50,595 nt of DNA from a virus. This document shows positions 26,001-32,587 of this stretch, one piece after another. The notes under the pieces were generated by a model that worked only from the letters and a program-made list of their open reading frames with translations, was not told the DNA's origin and did no database searches. Every line of letters begins with the position of its first letter. The first letter of the stretch is position 1. Location of the stretch: IMG/VR virus record IMGVR_UViG_3300009604_000003, positions 1 through 50,595 of that record; one strand, 5' to 3'. Position numbers and translations under genes: made by a program.

Positions 26001-27348
26001 CCACCCAATCCATGAATGGGAGATGTGTTTGAAACATACTCTTTGCTTGGAATCGCCTGAAGAACTCTAGGCTGATCTCTTGGCTTCTGATCAAGTGCTT
26101 AGATTTTTCAATTGCTGGCGTCAAAGATCTGTAGTGCATCAAGTTATCTTGAAGCGCTTTCATAATCTGGCCGCGTGCCCGCCCTATGTCTTTCCGAGAC
26201 ACACGGATTAATGCCCCTTCAGCACCCCTTATCATTCGCCCATCAAAACTGTTTACGATTTTCAGTGCCTCATCCAAGCGAGCGAGGTGATCCATTCCAC
26301 CCCCAATGTGGCGGATCTCGTTTCCAATTACGATGTGATTATTAACCAGATCCTCAAGAATTTTGTATTGGTGTCCGCGCGGCATGACCAGTTTGCCGTT
26401 TACTATCTTCCCCTCCTTGAGCATCATGTCCGATGCGTGCTTAAGATATTTAACTCCCCGACTTTCAACTGATACAAATCCCCTCGAAGCGATCCCCACT
26501 CCCTTGCCCCACTTCGAAATTGTTCCCCCCGCTGTCATATATGACAGTGGATCAAACAATATGTCTCCAAATAGACCCAAGAGTGTGCGCTTAACGCCCG
26601 GCTCCATGCCCAGTTGCTCAAGAACCTCTGAGTACCAAAGCCGTGGTACTCCAGCCGAGGCCAACTCTTGGCTTTCTATTTTCTTGCGGATAGCAATGCT
26701 CGCTGCCGCAGTAATGGATCGAGAGGCTATCCCAGCCGCCACTGTTGTGCCTGTATATGTTGCGGCAGCCAGCGCCATACCCCATCCGGCACCAGCGATG
26801 GTTCCTCCGGGGCCACCGGCCAGAGTTCCAAGAATACCACCACCAATAGCACCGAAAACCTCTTGGGCCGCAAGGCCCCTAAACCATGTGGAGGCATCCG
26901 GTTTATCGGTATACATTATGTTGGCTATGGAGTTTCTAGGTAGATCAATAAGATCGAGGAACTTCATAAACGAACCACGCTCATCTCCAATGAGGTGCTG
27001 CCCAGATTGGTCAATCAAGTCTCGGATCTCAGATGGATCCATTCGATTAATCTGGTCAATTGTGAGCCGTGGAACCGTTCTCTGTTCCAGTTGTGCCTGT
27101 GTTCTTGGGTTTGCTTCCCTGTTAGCAAAGATCGCTTCGTCTATTATCTGTTGCCTTGCATTATTAAACTGATTAGCATTCGCCTCCATAAGCAACTTGC
27201 TGCGCATCTGACCTATTTCATATTGATCTTTCGATTCGGTATTATTAAAGGGTGGCGGTGCAAGTCGCACGCCGGTAACGCCACCGCGACCCATGTTGCG
27301 GAGGAACGTCTCGTTACCAAGTTGAATTGGACCAGAGAACTGGGTCAT
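17092..27348 (-). CDS. Giant polyvalent virion protein: ART-like, zinc-protease and C-terminal ejection module
   Basis: At 3,418 residues this fills a fifth of the genome. Residues 155-220 are Gly/Ala-rich and hydrophobic, a possible membrane-entry segment. About 650-740 is a coiled coil. About 1290-1425 resembles the ADP-ribosyltransferase domain of phage polyvalent proteins (VYHGGDE, an AARERLPL segment, ENTVEDKGSISYV-like end). HEMGH at 2338-2342 followed by a TGKAPTPELQEAF helix is a zincin metallopeptidase. About 3140-3155 (GRRVIPFYAWQRNNIALQ) belongs to a C-terminal module common in very large phage internal proteins. Such proteins travel in the virion and are thought to be ejected to modify the host. 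It overlaps the upstream gene by ATGA. I saw no RNA polymerase motifs. Confidence 0.85.
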   Translation of the reverse strand: MTQFSGPIQLGNETFLRNMGRGGVTGVRLAPPPFNNTESKDQYEIGQMRSKLLMEANANQFNNARQQIIDEAIFANREANPRTQAQLEQRTVPRLTIDQINRMDPSEIRDLIDQSGQHLIGDERGSFMKFLDLIDLPRNSIANIMYTDKPDASTWFRGLAAQEVFGAIGGGILGTLAGGPGGTIAGAGWGMALAAATYTGTTVAAGIASRSITAAASIAIRKKIESQELASAGVPRLWYSEVLEQLGMEPGVKRTLLGLFGDILFDPLSYMTAGGTISKWGKGVGIASRGFVSVESRGVKYLKHASDMMLKEGKIVNGKLVMPRGHQYKILEDLVNNHIVIGNEIRHIGGGMDHLARLDEALKIVNSFDGRMIRGAEGALIRVSRKDIGRARGQIMKALQDNLMHYRSLTPAIEKSKHLIRSQEISLEFFRRFQAKSMFQTHLPFMDWVAPLLWRRIGYRNILTNMPVPFKFGATARQYKALRGLSKFKRVPGATGSKGMEARTAYEAFVNADRAVLKAYKAGLLGKMGAYKTVELVAPIFKREGEAVVEYQNALRKAMGNEKLANKIEWAPRNGNGISDYQTAPQVGFRVKVVDLTADEYKYLKDGILMEDGKRIKWKPDADITSGFDEPSLEVFLKQQSKTRRRDSLAELVELHERNAVHLSAIEKATNKLQSAKVAESELKNTLPALEGAAGELQQVPAEVAEGLAEFQQVITKTEKELKSLLQREELTTREIQSLLSPQSSAILDAVDSVRGNEMAQALDMYIGPGGFGRMFRGWNEKMHTMEASVNAIEHERKLVEQQIGQVTRSNTNEIVRLQANVILGNQKKIDEITKRMEALIPEDYKPRPGATEFVDNIKVKFNVPAKVAKALSYLVDAMATSLAPRFGLTPTEFLSTKINVVKGGTPGRGAFFHSIPASESGDATRLFYLHRGVEAESSAGDAWKLTQQLAKKEGHQTAVKLIGKQLSKVTPVDNSMGISHGTAGHTDSALWIGDTTEEVLGHQIAFTAHHQAGLRGHDTAITFVTGDGSETIVELSRISAGNFPAATRASSVAVGLNQFKKWTGAKASGIDIHIAEKDGKMVAWLFLDKDVPWTEAHGIELKKLFKGAKVNAQKGTKQKLAPSTKATTQAKREERIHEAIRLHYRNAHELSRADGVNSEGLYFLGNIVEQLRLTHHPKIWQRWRVQNLVDVAVRSGVMKKNSSVEEWRHFLMEFEVRDHRTPAERELAFAAGEPDSVLFEDWRSLNNAEKTALIDDGWDLVDELNVIAPPNQEELRASWMLDYLDRIESGFPENQTITVYHGGDEVRGEFRLYTYKKAPPLHAGTLRAARERLPLQPAKYSKRHREGQIPKAVYELEIRATRPFYSEIDGSMIEDLTVNEWLIKHPEKIAEIRDRGYDVIPYVNTVEDKGSISYVILDPAIARRTRVRPEGGKIVKRLGEDRFTRPGEVSIGTWEPYSPIHAPIQPTRGTKARIDHNAMNSWVDANSSDGLYMHLVGSDGYNQHIPEELGAHFHRMHQENKAAKATLWDEIQSEFGGDLAGHSRYGGEKRSRLLGTKVPSEGSGNLAIYEASSFWHAVANINDPRLTRLAIQYSNLETEARNMSLIMDMGSEAMVPSASKHAQSTERHGSRVYGDHSPERSVGNADVLETQVYNLFAVDTRSQGFGSRGALPVSRNASESQLGDMAGHVGQIQVSILHDRNIGGKIMVIDDVSSSVMQGAENALQGFIRSVEAHYGEDIKTVLRLGLGRKEDDALRKTRNAIDNIVRSDGVLTRDVVQALGDLPPELRSAFLINQGIEQTAKGAGRGIWGGQFAPEFHGATKKNWARTAIRQMIGKYAHEHGDIKKVMIGDAKHMVGAMGDGDKFVNRLTRTTQWDALQEFITGTPTRTVDDLAKELKDLNPGLTIKRARKFIISLIEDSRLAEPADSQNIAPLLRSVTEGDGISDGVGLLHGRNNVVEWQIVRTKEAARAAPEAHDSASLSDHLVHNASRGISEADTSRYTAHLKLKLKARKKGAVGPQKRTGKQEVNELIIPTRVDWDVNELTQQIGHTRANEIKLNRWNNTNVLETQTGRWYEKELPRFFKEAVESVGGKLEYGPIGGFAGPIMGNIMGDPYIFMATDRSAALARLDGANFESISGLSTGADAVESRKLVEEMVRDFYNKVDNAKDQLRALGIAENSDEWAKRLNEMSFEEAVTLYKTRKGLKADDAGFTNPSRWRDTSTMEVIDAEADIFAKIVGLTVDVNPTGAQVVRQLKSRDLQRLYDTIGLEAVDEIASRMVQRPYFTMSSDVRRRSAQGRDYFFETRDGTIKASAEFLESGTALIRALDAPDAVSFLHEMGHVILEFMPVGVRARIERQFGVVKGNWTREAHEAFVDAVLENIRTGKAPTPELQEAFETLAAYMKEVYGQAAFREAPIRGRLKQTLDLTFGATIESKRSATEYRKQANKKARIEAKNRGHYNHIEDLASSTVDLNEKVQMARDAARKARAPIDAKLDTMKKSRVNSAAKVAERFDRVFRNVTGVGRRYATSGEAVSRFRYAHGNLPGFKQSLVIRHYDKSVKTIAKRHDMDIEDANVILLAKMIELQEGGKHGLRGFHKSDWIFDPSNPQSLDNVMAKHGGRDAIWKDQQITDLAQEVVDRHRQYGLSESDWAAQGTYNPAFAYIPLRFTKEAQKAAYQQGALGVRRNPSTGRISINEPSGRHRATNRHWYPTEHDPDWVDETGQGWSYVFSQQINDGNLPEAYELARRTFLRQNPEKMLPGDIAEYNQALLAEGKTGGLPGGDIKGESWQFKAHPTSPYELNRPGVRDRFAHLTGNSFAGEIFETDLGLVLGNRAKQHHRIEAVHDFLNYIGPEIKILKDAEIQDYVRNPRAGVGSISEGGEIIINNVSYRRLSKEVRDDATLQALFGTEGKHLWYPEDLAASVEDYLTKITNDQNLSAIAGMFDYIQSIWKGTVLMHPGWTTVNIMGGVIHSIVVGELTPADFFRNFRKAHHIASQYHFGNRLAKTIPHGPGLSFDDTKKYIIAGEELNETQFAEHLVRINALDGSQVAREIFMTHRTAYANPNAQARKVKQGFLKNIATAGPLGAWWFKLNASIDDTFRTLVYMARRDRGDSLEAAQLLMKKAHFDYGDFTNLEQSIGRRVIPFYAWQRNNIALQFKLLFEKPKYHASFQKIKHAIEEETLKEEDKVPTFILPRYQRNQLMIQMSADDGTTKGLRIGTLTPIQELAEIGQALYGAEGLKEMMHYFLMSSSPLIKAPIEIALGIQTFDQRLIGDKELGGLSIGEYLRRQIGWVGSYNQLTQAGKTDGLEGVLYKLAVRGRWQPLDIGKLQMRISMERNKDIQALKRQVNRAVREGDEVLAESIATRIIQEYRIMWHSGMRQRVPKVLHPQFRREDMTVLRREGFVPGQHIPQQPKF

Positions 27349-29762
27349 CTAGGGCCGGTCAGAAGAGGTCTGACATCGGCTGGCGGCCACTGACTCACAG
27401 TAGAACCCGCACCCGCCGGGGGCGGTGTACCTTGGGGCCGGGATACCGCAGCCGCTCCTCCATAGATTTCCTTGTATGCATCGTGGATCTGGAAGAAATC
27501 GGGGGACTGTCTAGCGCTTCCAAGGCCCGCTCTGTTGGTTCTGGGCATAGGTCCAGTAAGACCAGTGCCACCAGCAAACAGGTGGAGGGTATCAAAGAAT
27601 ACATTCCTCACCTTTATGGCATTGGATTGTTTATCTGACAGAATGTTGCTCCAATCCAATCCGCCACTCCAGCCATTGTCGGTCATTAGGAATGTAATTT
27701 CTTGTGCAACTCGCTTCGCATCTTCTGTGCGCCCAAATTTAGCGAGAATCCGTATCATATCTACCGTTTCCCTCATCCCGTTCATGTGATCTAAAAATTC
27801 ATGTAGTTCTGTGGGGCTTACTATTTCCAGAAACTCGAAGTTTGCAAAATCCTGTATATACCCCGGAGTGCCAGTGGGATGAGATTTGGCTCCTCTCAGC
27901 GCTACATTAGCGTACTCATCTGAACCCGGCCCGTAATCAGAGATTGTCATGGATCCATCATTGAATACTAGCGGACGTTTATCCGTACCGGGTATTCTCG
28001 AAATACCCGGTATGGAATTACCGGGGTGCGGCTGTCCCTGATCTAGTGGCGGTAAAACTTTTGCCTGAGTGCCAGTGGGAGTTGCAACTGCGTCTGGATC
28101 AACTGCGTTTGGATCAACCGGCGGCTGTGTTCTTGTTTTCCCAAGTTGGTCCCAACCGGGGAACGCACTCGGATCACCGGTAAACGTGTCAAGTAGTCTT
28201 ATGTCTACTCCCGGCAACATCTCGGCAATAATCCTATCAACAAGCGGCTGGGCTATACTAGGGGGCATCGATGCAAATCCCTGTTGCAGTAGGGTTAGTA
28301 GATCTTGGGGCATGAGCAATCCGCTTGCCGCAGCATCACCCAAAGCCGCCACAAACGCGTTTACCTTTGATGCATCATCCGTGTTTATTGTGGCAAGAAA
28401 ACTTAGATTGGATTGAAGTCTTGCGAGAGCATTTTCCTCAGTCACTTGCCCCTGCTCAAACTCAAACCTGTCTTGTTCCAACTTAACAAGCGTGTCTTGT
28501 AGATCTAGATCCGACAATTGTTGAGTACTAAGGCCAAGCCGATTAGCCCTTTCCATGAATGCTTTGTCATCTTTCCGCTGTTGCGCAGTGGCTCTTCTAC
28601 CAGCCCTGTCAGCCACCCTTCTAGCCACGACTTCTTCACGAGTCTCCTGTCCTCTAGCCGTGCGCCGTATATCCATTTCTTGGTTTTGAATTGCTTCCGC
28701 TGCCGCCAATTCAGTTGTGCCCGGATTCTCTGCTATATGAGCCTCTATGCGGTCTTGCGTTCCACCAACACCTGTTCGTGCAATACCCCTCTTTTCGAGC
28801 CAATCTGTAATACTATCTATCTTATCTTCATCCGTTCGGGGTGTCCCCACAGGTAGCGCGTATTTCTTCGCTCTCCTGCTCACCTGTCTCTGGTATCGAG
28901 CCTGATCCTCAGCCGCTTGATTCTTTATCTCCTCATGTCTCATCGCAACTTCGAGCGACCTTGGAGATCTTTCGTATTCCCGCGCTAGATCTACCCCATA
29001 CCGTTCCATTAGCCTATTTCTGCGCACCAATTCTGGTGTCTCTGGCATATCCCACGTACCCTCCGCACGCATTTTTGCTTCTACCTGCGCTCTAGCAGCA
29101 TCCTCTCCCGCAGCAAAACGCTGATTTATAGCATCGGCTCTCCGGCCCACTTGTTGTCCAACCCACTGGCCCCCCATATGGCGGGGTGAGGTAGGCCGCG
29201 ATGGGCGAGGGACGGGGGTGTAGTCGAAGGGTAGTCCCTGACGAGGGGGGTGAGTCACTTTCGCTATTGCTGGTGGCGGAGGATATTGACCATATGCGCC
29301 ACTCTTAATACCTTGGATTGCAAGTTGACCGGGATCATAGGGAATGACATCTGGCTGATCGGGTGGTAGTGGTGGCGGTGGTGGCGGAGGGACGTAAGGT
29401 ACATGCACAGGCGGGCCATACTCGCCATGTGCCTGTCCGCGTGCCGCTTCACCCATCATGCTTTCCGCCACTCGTCCCCACGGAGTTCTATTCCATGGTA
29501 TCTGTGGTATCTGTCTTCGCGGTGGGCGTGGTGGGGGTGGAGCCGGTGGTACACCACCATGCATCTCCAACATGCCAAGATCTTCTAGTGGGTGCGGCGG
29601 CGGAGGTGGTGGATATCGACCATACTTCCCACTCTGAATATCCATGGCTGCAAGTTCACCGGGACTATAAGGAATAATATCCGGCTGATCTGGAGGAGTA
29701 ACAACATCCGGTCCTCCTCCAAACTTTTGTCCTCTCTTTGGTCGTTTCTTAGCCACGATCAC
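27345..29762 (-). CDS. Proline-rich virion protein with duplicated N-terminal unit
   Basis: The 805-residue product has a basic N-terminus, then polyproline tracts. A unit PPDQPDxIPYxPGxLA...QSGKYGxYPPPPP appears twice (about residues 23-56 and 133-166). The middle is helical and charged (about 200-450). The C-terminus is also Pro/Gly-rich. It overlaps the giant polyvalent gene by 4 nt (ATGA), suggesting the two are made together, perhaps as an internal core or ejection partner. No enzyme motif is seen. Confidence 0.65.
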   Translation of the reverse strand: MIVAKKRPKRGQKFGGGPDVVTPPDQPDIIPYSPGELAAMDIQSGKYGRYPPPPPPHPLEDLGMLEMHGGVPPAPPPPRPPRRQIPQIPWNRTPWGRVAESMMGEAARGQAHGEYGPPVHVPYVPPPPPPPLPPDQPDVIPYDPGQLAIQGIKSGAYGQYPPPPAIAKVTHPPRQGLPFDYTPVPRPSRPTSPRHMGGQWVGQQVGRRADAINQRFAAGEDAARAQVEAKMRAEGTWDMPETPELVRRNRLMERYGVDLAREYERSPRSLEVAMRHEEIKNQAAEDQARYQRQVSRRAKKYALPVGTPRTDEDKIDSITDWLEKRGIARTGVGGTQDRIEAHIAENPGTTELAAAEAIQNQEMDIRRTARGQETREEVVARRVADRAGRRATAQQRKDDKAFMERANRLGLSTQQLSDLDLQDTLVKLEQDRFEFEQGQVTEENALARLQSNLSFLATINTDDASKVNAFVAALGDAAASGLLMPQDLLTLLQQGFASMPPSIAQPLVDRIIAEMLPGVDIRLLDTFTGDPSAFPGWDQLGKTRTQPPVDPNAVDPDAVATPTGTQAKVLPPLDQGQPHPGNSIPGISRIPGTDKRPLVFNDGSMTISDYGPGSDEYANVALRGAKSHPTGTPGYIQDFANFEFLEIVSPTELHEFLDHMNGMRETVDMIRILAKFGRTEDAKRVAQEITFLMTDNGWSGGLDWSNILSDKQSNAIKVRNVFFDTLHLFAGGTGLTGPMPRTNRAGLGSARQSPDFFQIHDAYKEIYGGAAAVSRPQGTPPPAGAGSTVSQWPPADVRPLLTGPR

Positions 29763-30345
29763 GTGCCCTCATATATCTCTCGATTTCTCTCCGCCTATCA
29801 CCGAATGGATCTTCCACCTCTCTCTGCATTGCCGAAAGAGTTTGCTGGCTTCTTCTTGGCAAAAAGCCCTGTATCGGTGTACTCATCGCCATTGTTCTTT
29901 GCCAATCAGGAGGTGGTTTCCATGCATATTCGCCACCACCTCTTTCCATAGCCTCAAACGCAGAACCGGGATTTAGTCCGGGGAATAATCCTTGACTCAG
30001 TTTACTCTGTAGGGGTTTGATTTGTTGGTTTAATTCATTAACTAGCAACGACACCTGTTCGGGCGTAGGGCCAGTGGGAGCGAAGGGATTAACACCACCC
30101 ACTTGCTGCGGTTGCGCGCCAGCGCTTCTCCGTCCCCCGACCTGTTGCCCGCCAGTGCCACCTGTTTGCCCCGCTAGGGTGGGATACCCAGCCCCCTGCT
30201 GGTAAAGCGGCTTAGCAAACATACCTCCTGCGCCGGGCGTTATGGCCGGTTCTGTCGTTGGCTGCTGGTCAACGCCCGGCATACCGCCTTGCACCAATGC
30301 GCCTAGCGCAGCCCATTGAGCGGCCATTCCCGCTGGTCCCGGCAT
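29749..30345 (-). CDS. Gly/Gln/Pro-rich hypothetical virion protein
   Basis: The 198-residue product is low in complexity (GGTGGQQVGGRRSAGAQPQQ) for its first half and ends in a charged helix (DRRREIERYMRARDRG). It overlaps the proline-rich protein gene by 14 nt. Composition is like disordered internal virion or assembly proteins; no family is recognised. Confidence 0.6.
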   Translation of the reverse strand: MPGPAGMAAQWAALGALVQGGMPGVDQQPTTEPAITPGAGGMFAKPLYQQGAGYPTLAGQTGGTGGQQVGGRRSAGAQPQQVGGVNPFAPTGPTPEQVSLLVNELNQQIKPLQSKLSQGLFPGLNPGSAFEAMERGGGEYAWKPPPDWQRTMAMSTPIQGFLPRRSQQTLSAMQREVEDPFGDRRREIERYMRARDRG

Positions 30346-30346
30346 G

Positions 30347-30607
30347 TTAGTAGCCTAGTTCAGGCCCGCCACCCATCATGGGGGGCGGCCCGCCCATTGG
30401 CGGCCCCATTGGTGGAGGTCCACCCATGGGGGGTCCACCCATCGGCGGTCCCATCATGGATGGGGGTGGCATTTCCATGCCTTCGGGGGGCATGGGCATT
30501 TCTCCGCCCATATCCATCTCCCTCTGACCCTCAACCAAGATCATTTGTATGGCATCCAAGATGCCCATCGGGTCGTATCCGAAATCAATACCATTCACAT
30601 TGGGCAT
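30347..30607 (-). CDS. Met/Gly/Pro-rich small protein
   Basis: The 86-residue product is half a normal helix (MGILDAIQMILVEGQREM) and half a repeat of MGGPPMGGPP type. Its start shares a base with the stop of the preceding frame (TAATG). Function is unknown; such tails occur in virion assembly proteins. Confidence 0.55.
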   Translation of the reverse strand: MPNVNGIDFGYDPMGILDAIQMILVEGQREMDMGGEMPMPPEGMEMPPPSMMGPPMGGPPMGGPPPMGPPMGGPPPMMGGGPELGY

Positions 30608-31008
30608 TACTTGTTGTCCTGTTTCCTATGGAATGGTACCCACTCATTGAGTTTTGCCTTGCGTTTGTTGCAACCACAATCTCCAGTGGGCTTTATTCCC
30701 GTTGTCTTACTGATAACTTTACCAACTAAATCCCCTAATCCCCCCATTTCTTTTAAGGATTTCATGATGCGCTTAAAGATGTTGGGCTTTTTAACACCCG
30801 ACCTTCGCGCAAATTCCTTTGGAGAAACGGTTTCTATATAGGGGGCTAGAGGCGATGTGCTTTGACCTACTACCTTGGTCCGGTAGCGCACTGTTGTATC
30901 ATCGCTGTTTATGCGATGTCTCACCGTTCCCAGTGAGTGCCGGACTATCTCTTCGTCATTATGACGCTGGGCGCTCGTGGATGTATTATCGATTTGGCTT
31001 CTCAACAT
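30607..31008 (-). CDS. Downstream exon frame of the intron-split cysteine-rich tail gene
   Basis: A 133-codon frame, of which about the first 40 codons lie inside the group I intron (30889-31204) and are probably not normally translated. The likely exon part is 30607-30888 (93 residues), starting near RYRTKVVGQSTSPLAPY and ending with CGCNKRKAKLN, a motif seen in phage proteins that can bind metal. Exon 2 at 30888 and exon 1 ending at 31205 are both on codon boundaries, so splicing would give one protein of about 365 residues. The apparent start at 31008 has no good Shine-Dalgarno. Confidence 0.7.
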   Translation of the reverse strand: MLRSQIDNTSTSAQRHNDEEIVRHSLGTVRHRINSDDTTVRYRTKVVGQSTSPLAPYIETVSPKEFARRSGVKKPNIFKRIMKSLKEMGGLGDLVGKVISKTTGIKPTGDCGCNKRKAKLNEWVPFHRKQDNK

Positions 31009-31204
31009 CTAGTCTCTGCACCTTCCGCTTACTTTAATACCATTCAGCGGCTTGGCTCAGGATTGCCGGTTCTCGGTTTCCCTGAATTCACCCAGTAAAG
31101 GCCTATGATCCGATGGGATCACATGTTACCCATGTATCTACAAGATACACAGCGGAGTGGGAATCACACAGACTGTGATTCCTCCTGAAATTCAAATGTA
31201 GTAT
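30889..31204 (-). ncRNA. Group I self-splicing intron (IC3-like), no endonuclease
   Basis: The minus strand carries the catalytic-core signature in order. P4 is TCAGG (31085-31081) within GAATTCAGGGAAAC, pairing with CCTGA (31061-31057) in GGCAATCCTGAGCCAAG. P6 is GCCGCT/AGCGG. GGTGCAGAGACTA carries the P7 strand GACTA (31014-31010), pairing with TAGTC (30947-30943) in GATAGTCC. P9 is CTCAC/GTGAG (30937-30920) and P9.1 is CATCGC/GCGATG (30918-30900). These closely match the cyanobacterial tRNA-Leu intron. The candidate 5' site follows CCTT at 31205 (U-G pair with GAGG downstream); the candidate 3' site follows G30889. The core is certain; exact ends are inferred. Confidence 0.95.
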
Positions 31205-32020
31205 AAGGTAAAAAAACTTATCCGTATCTGGCAAAGTGATTTGCCCCGTTACATGTGTGTATATCGTTCGCCATTCTGCGTAAGTAAAATGAAACCAATC
31301 GGTATCGGTTGGGCCACTCTCACAGGGGCAATCAAGTCCCCCGGTTGACCATCCGCCAATCCCGCAGTGCCTCCAGTAAAACGGAAAGCGGTCCAACACG
31401 GAGTTAGGGCAACCACTAGCGGCACTACCACAATCGCTGTTGCAATTTGGTCCCCCCTCAATCGCGGCATCCGAATCATTGCAGCATGGGTATGCGGCAT
31501 CTGGGGTAGATTGACCCGACGCGCATGGGTAGGATCTGGGGGGAATCATAATATTCCTGCCACATTCTCTACAGCAGCAGAATGGCGCACTTCGTGGGTC
31601 TTTCCCGGTTGTATTTAGTATCGTTCTAAGCCACTCGGTTTGGTTTGTAAACTGAATCCCATCATGCTGTGCGCAAGAGAATATAAATAGCCTCGAACAT
31701 TGTCTTCCGGGGAACCCATCGGGGTAATCTTCTTGTGTTGGCTCACAATCTGTACCCGGAACATATGGTGTATACGGTCTAATGAGAATTCTAGGGAAGT
31801 TTGCTTCTAAGCAAACACCCTCACTTAGTCCGCAAGTAGCGTTAGTCCCATCACATTCCGACGGGGGATCTTCGGGAGAACAACATTCAGAATCAACATC
31901 GGGGTCGTCGCCACCACACCCCACCTTCCACGGAACATACTCCCCCTCATCCGAATCTAGTGCAAGAAATCCAGCACGAGTATTATCTGGCACAAGCAGA
32001 AACTTGCCCTCACTAGACAT
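31103..32020 (-). CDS. Cysteine-rich tail protein, upstream exon frame
   Basis: The unspliced frame has 305 residues with about two dozen cysteines, many in pairs or triplets (FCCCRECG, YPCC, ECC), spread over its length. The last 33 codons lie inside the group I intron, and the stop at 31103 is intronic. The exon is probably 31205-32020 (272 residues, ending DTDKFFYL). Clustered Cys suggests metal binding or disulfides, uncommon in cytoplasmic phage proteins. It lies just after the nozzle gene, which has its own Cys-rich insert, so the two may interact or share an origin. Confidence 0.75.
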   Translation of the reverse strand: MSSEGKFLLVPDNTRAGFLALDSDEGEYVPWKVGCGGDDPDVDSECCSPEDPPSECDGTNATCGLSEGVCLEANFPRILIRPYTPYVPGTDCEPTQEDYPDGFPGRQCSRLFIFSCAQHDGIQFTNQTEWLRTILNTTGKDPRSAPFCCCRECGRNIMIPPRSYPCASGQSTPDAAYPCCNDSDAAIEGGPNCNSDCGSAASGCPNSVLDRFPFYWRHCGIGGWSTGGLDCPCESGPTDTDWFHFTYAEWRTIYTHVTGQITLPDTDKFFYLILHLNFRRNHSLCDSHSAVYLVDTWVTCDPIGS

Positions 32021-32023
32021 CGC

Positions 32024-32587
32024 TTATGGCTCTGGGCAAAGAGTGGTTGATAGTGTCTCGTTGGCATTAAAAAGAACCCACGTTTCTTCAACGGGATCGT
32101 AGAAAGCCGTGCCATATTTCACCGTATTAGAAGGTCCGGGGTCAGGGTTTCCCGTCGAGGCAACAGCACTTGTATCCAATGTCCCAACGCTAGGCCTTCT
32201 AAGTACAGGTTGCATGGTGCCTATTTCATCCCCGCTCAGAGTTGTAACCAAGTAACTCGCTGTACATGGGCCAGAGATTCCGCCATGCTCTTGGTTGGGT
32301 AACTCATTTACTATCACGGGGACCATCTTTATTCCCTGATCTGGAATCCCACCAATTCCAACGGACACATCAGATGATGTGTCCGGCATGATGTTGGGGT
32401 GCATGTATTCAATGCGATCTCCGACATCAGTAAACTTAATCGGCTGATCGATTATAGATCTGGTTCCAAGTACCGTCCTCTTGTCTGTAATTAGAGGTTC
32501 TCCCTCAGATATGATGCCCTCACTTGTCCAGAGAGGCTCTATTCCAAGGTTGTCTTCATGCTCAAATGAGATCGGAGAGATTGTCAT
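32024..32587 (-). CDS. Hypothetical tail-associated protein
   Basis: The 187-residue product is beta-type, with no recognised family. It overlaps the nozzle gene by 4 nt (ATGA), and the cysteine-rich gene follows after 3 nt. Position suggests a tail component attached to or following the nozzle. Confidence 0.65.
   Translation of the reverse strand: MTISPISFEHEDNLGIEPLWTSEGIISEGEPLITDKRTVLGTRSIIDQPIKFTDVGDRIEYMHPNIMPDTSSDVSVGIGGIPDQGIKMVPVIVNELPNQEHGGISGPCTASYLVTTLSGDEIGTMQPVLRRPSVGTLDTSAVASTGNPDPGPSNTVKYGTAFYDPVEETWVLFNANETLSTTLCPEP

Noticed and set aside
26363-27172. 269-residue plus-strand frame
   Set aside because: It lies wholly opposite the conserved giant protein gene and has no ribosome-binding site or family likeness; it is a shadow.
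17092-27348. N4-like virion RNA polymerase, because of the size and nearby hairpins
   Set aside because: The length is similar, but I cannot find T7-type polymerase motifs, while ART-like, HEMGH and RRVIPFYAWQRNN motifs fit the polyvalent protein class.
31009-31102. tRNA or simple intergenic gap
   Set aside because: The sequence has no cloverleaf but shows clear P4-P7 elements of a group I intron.
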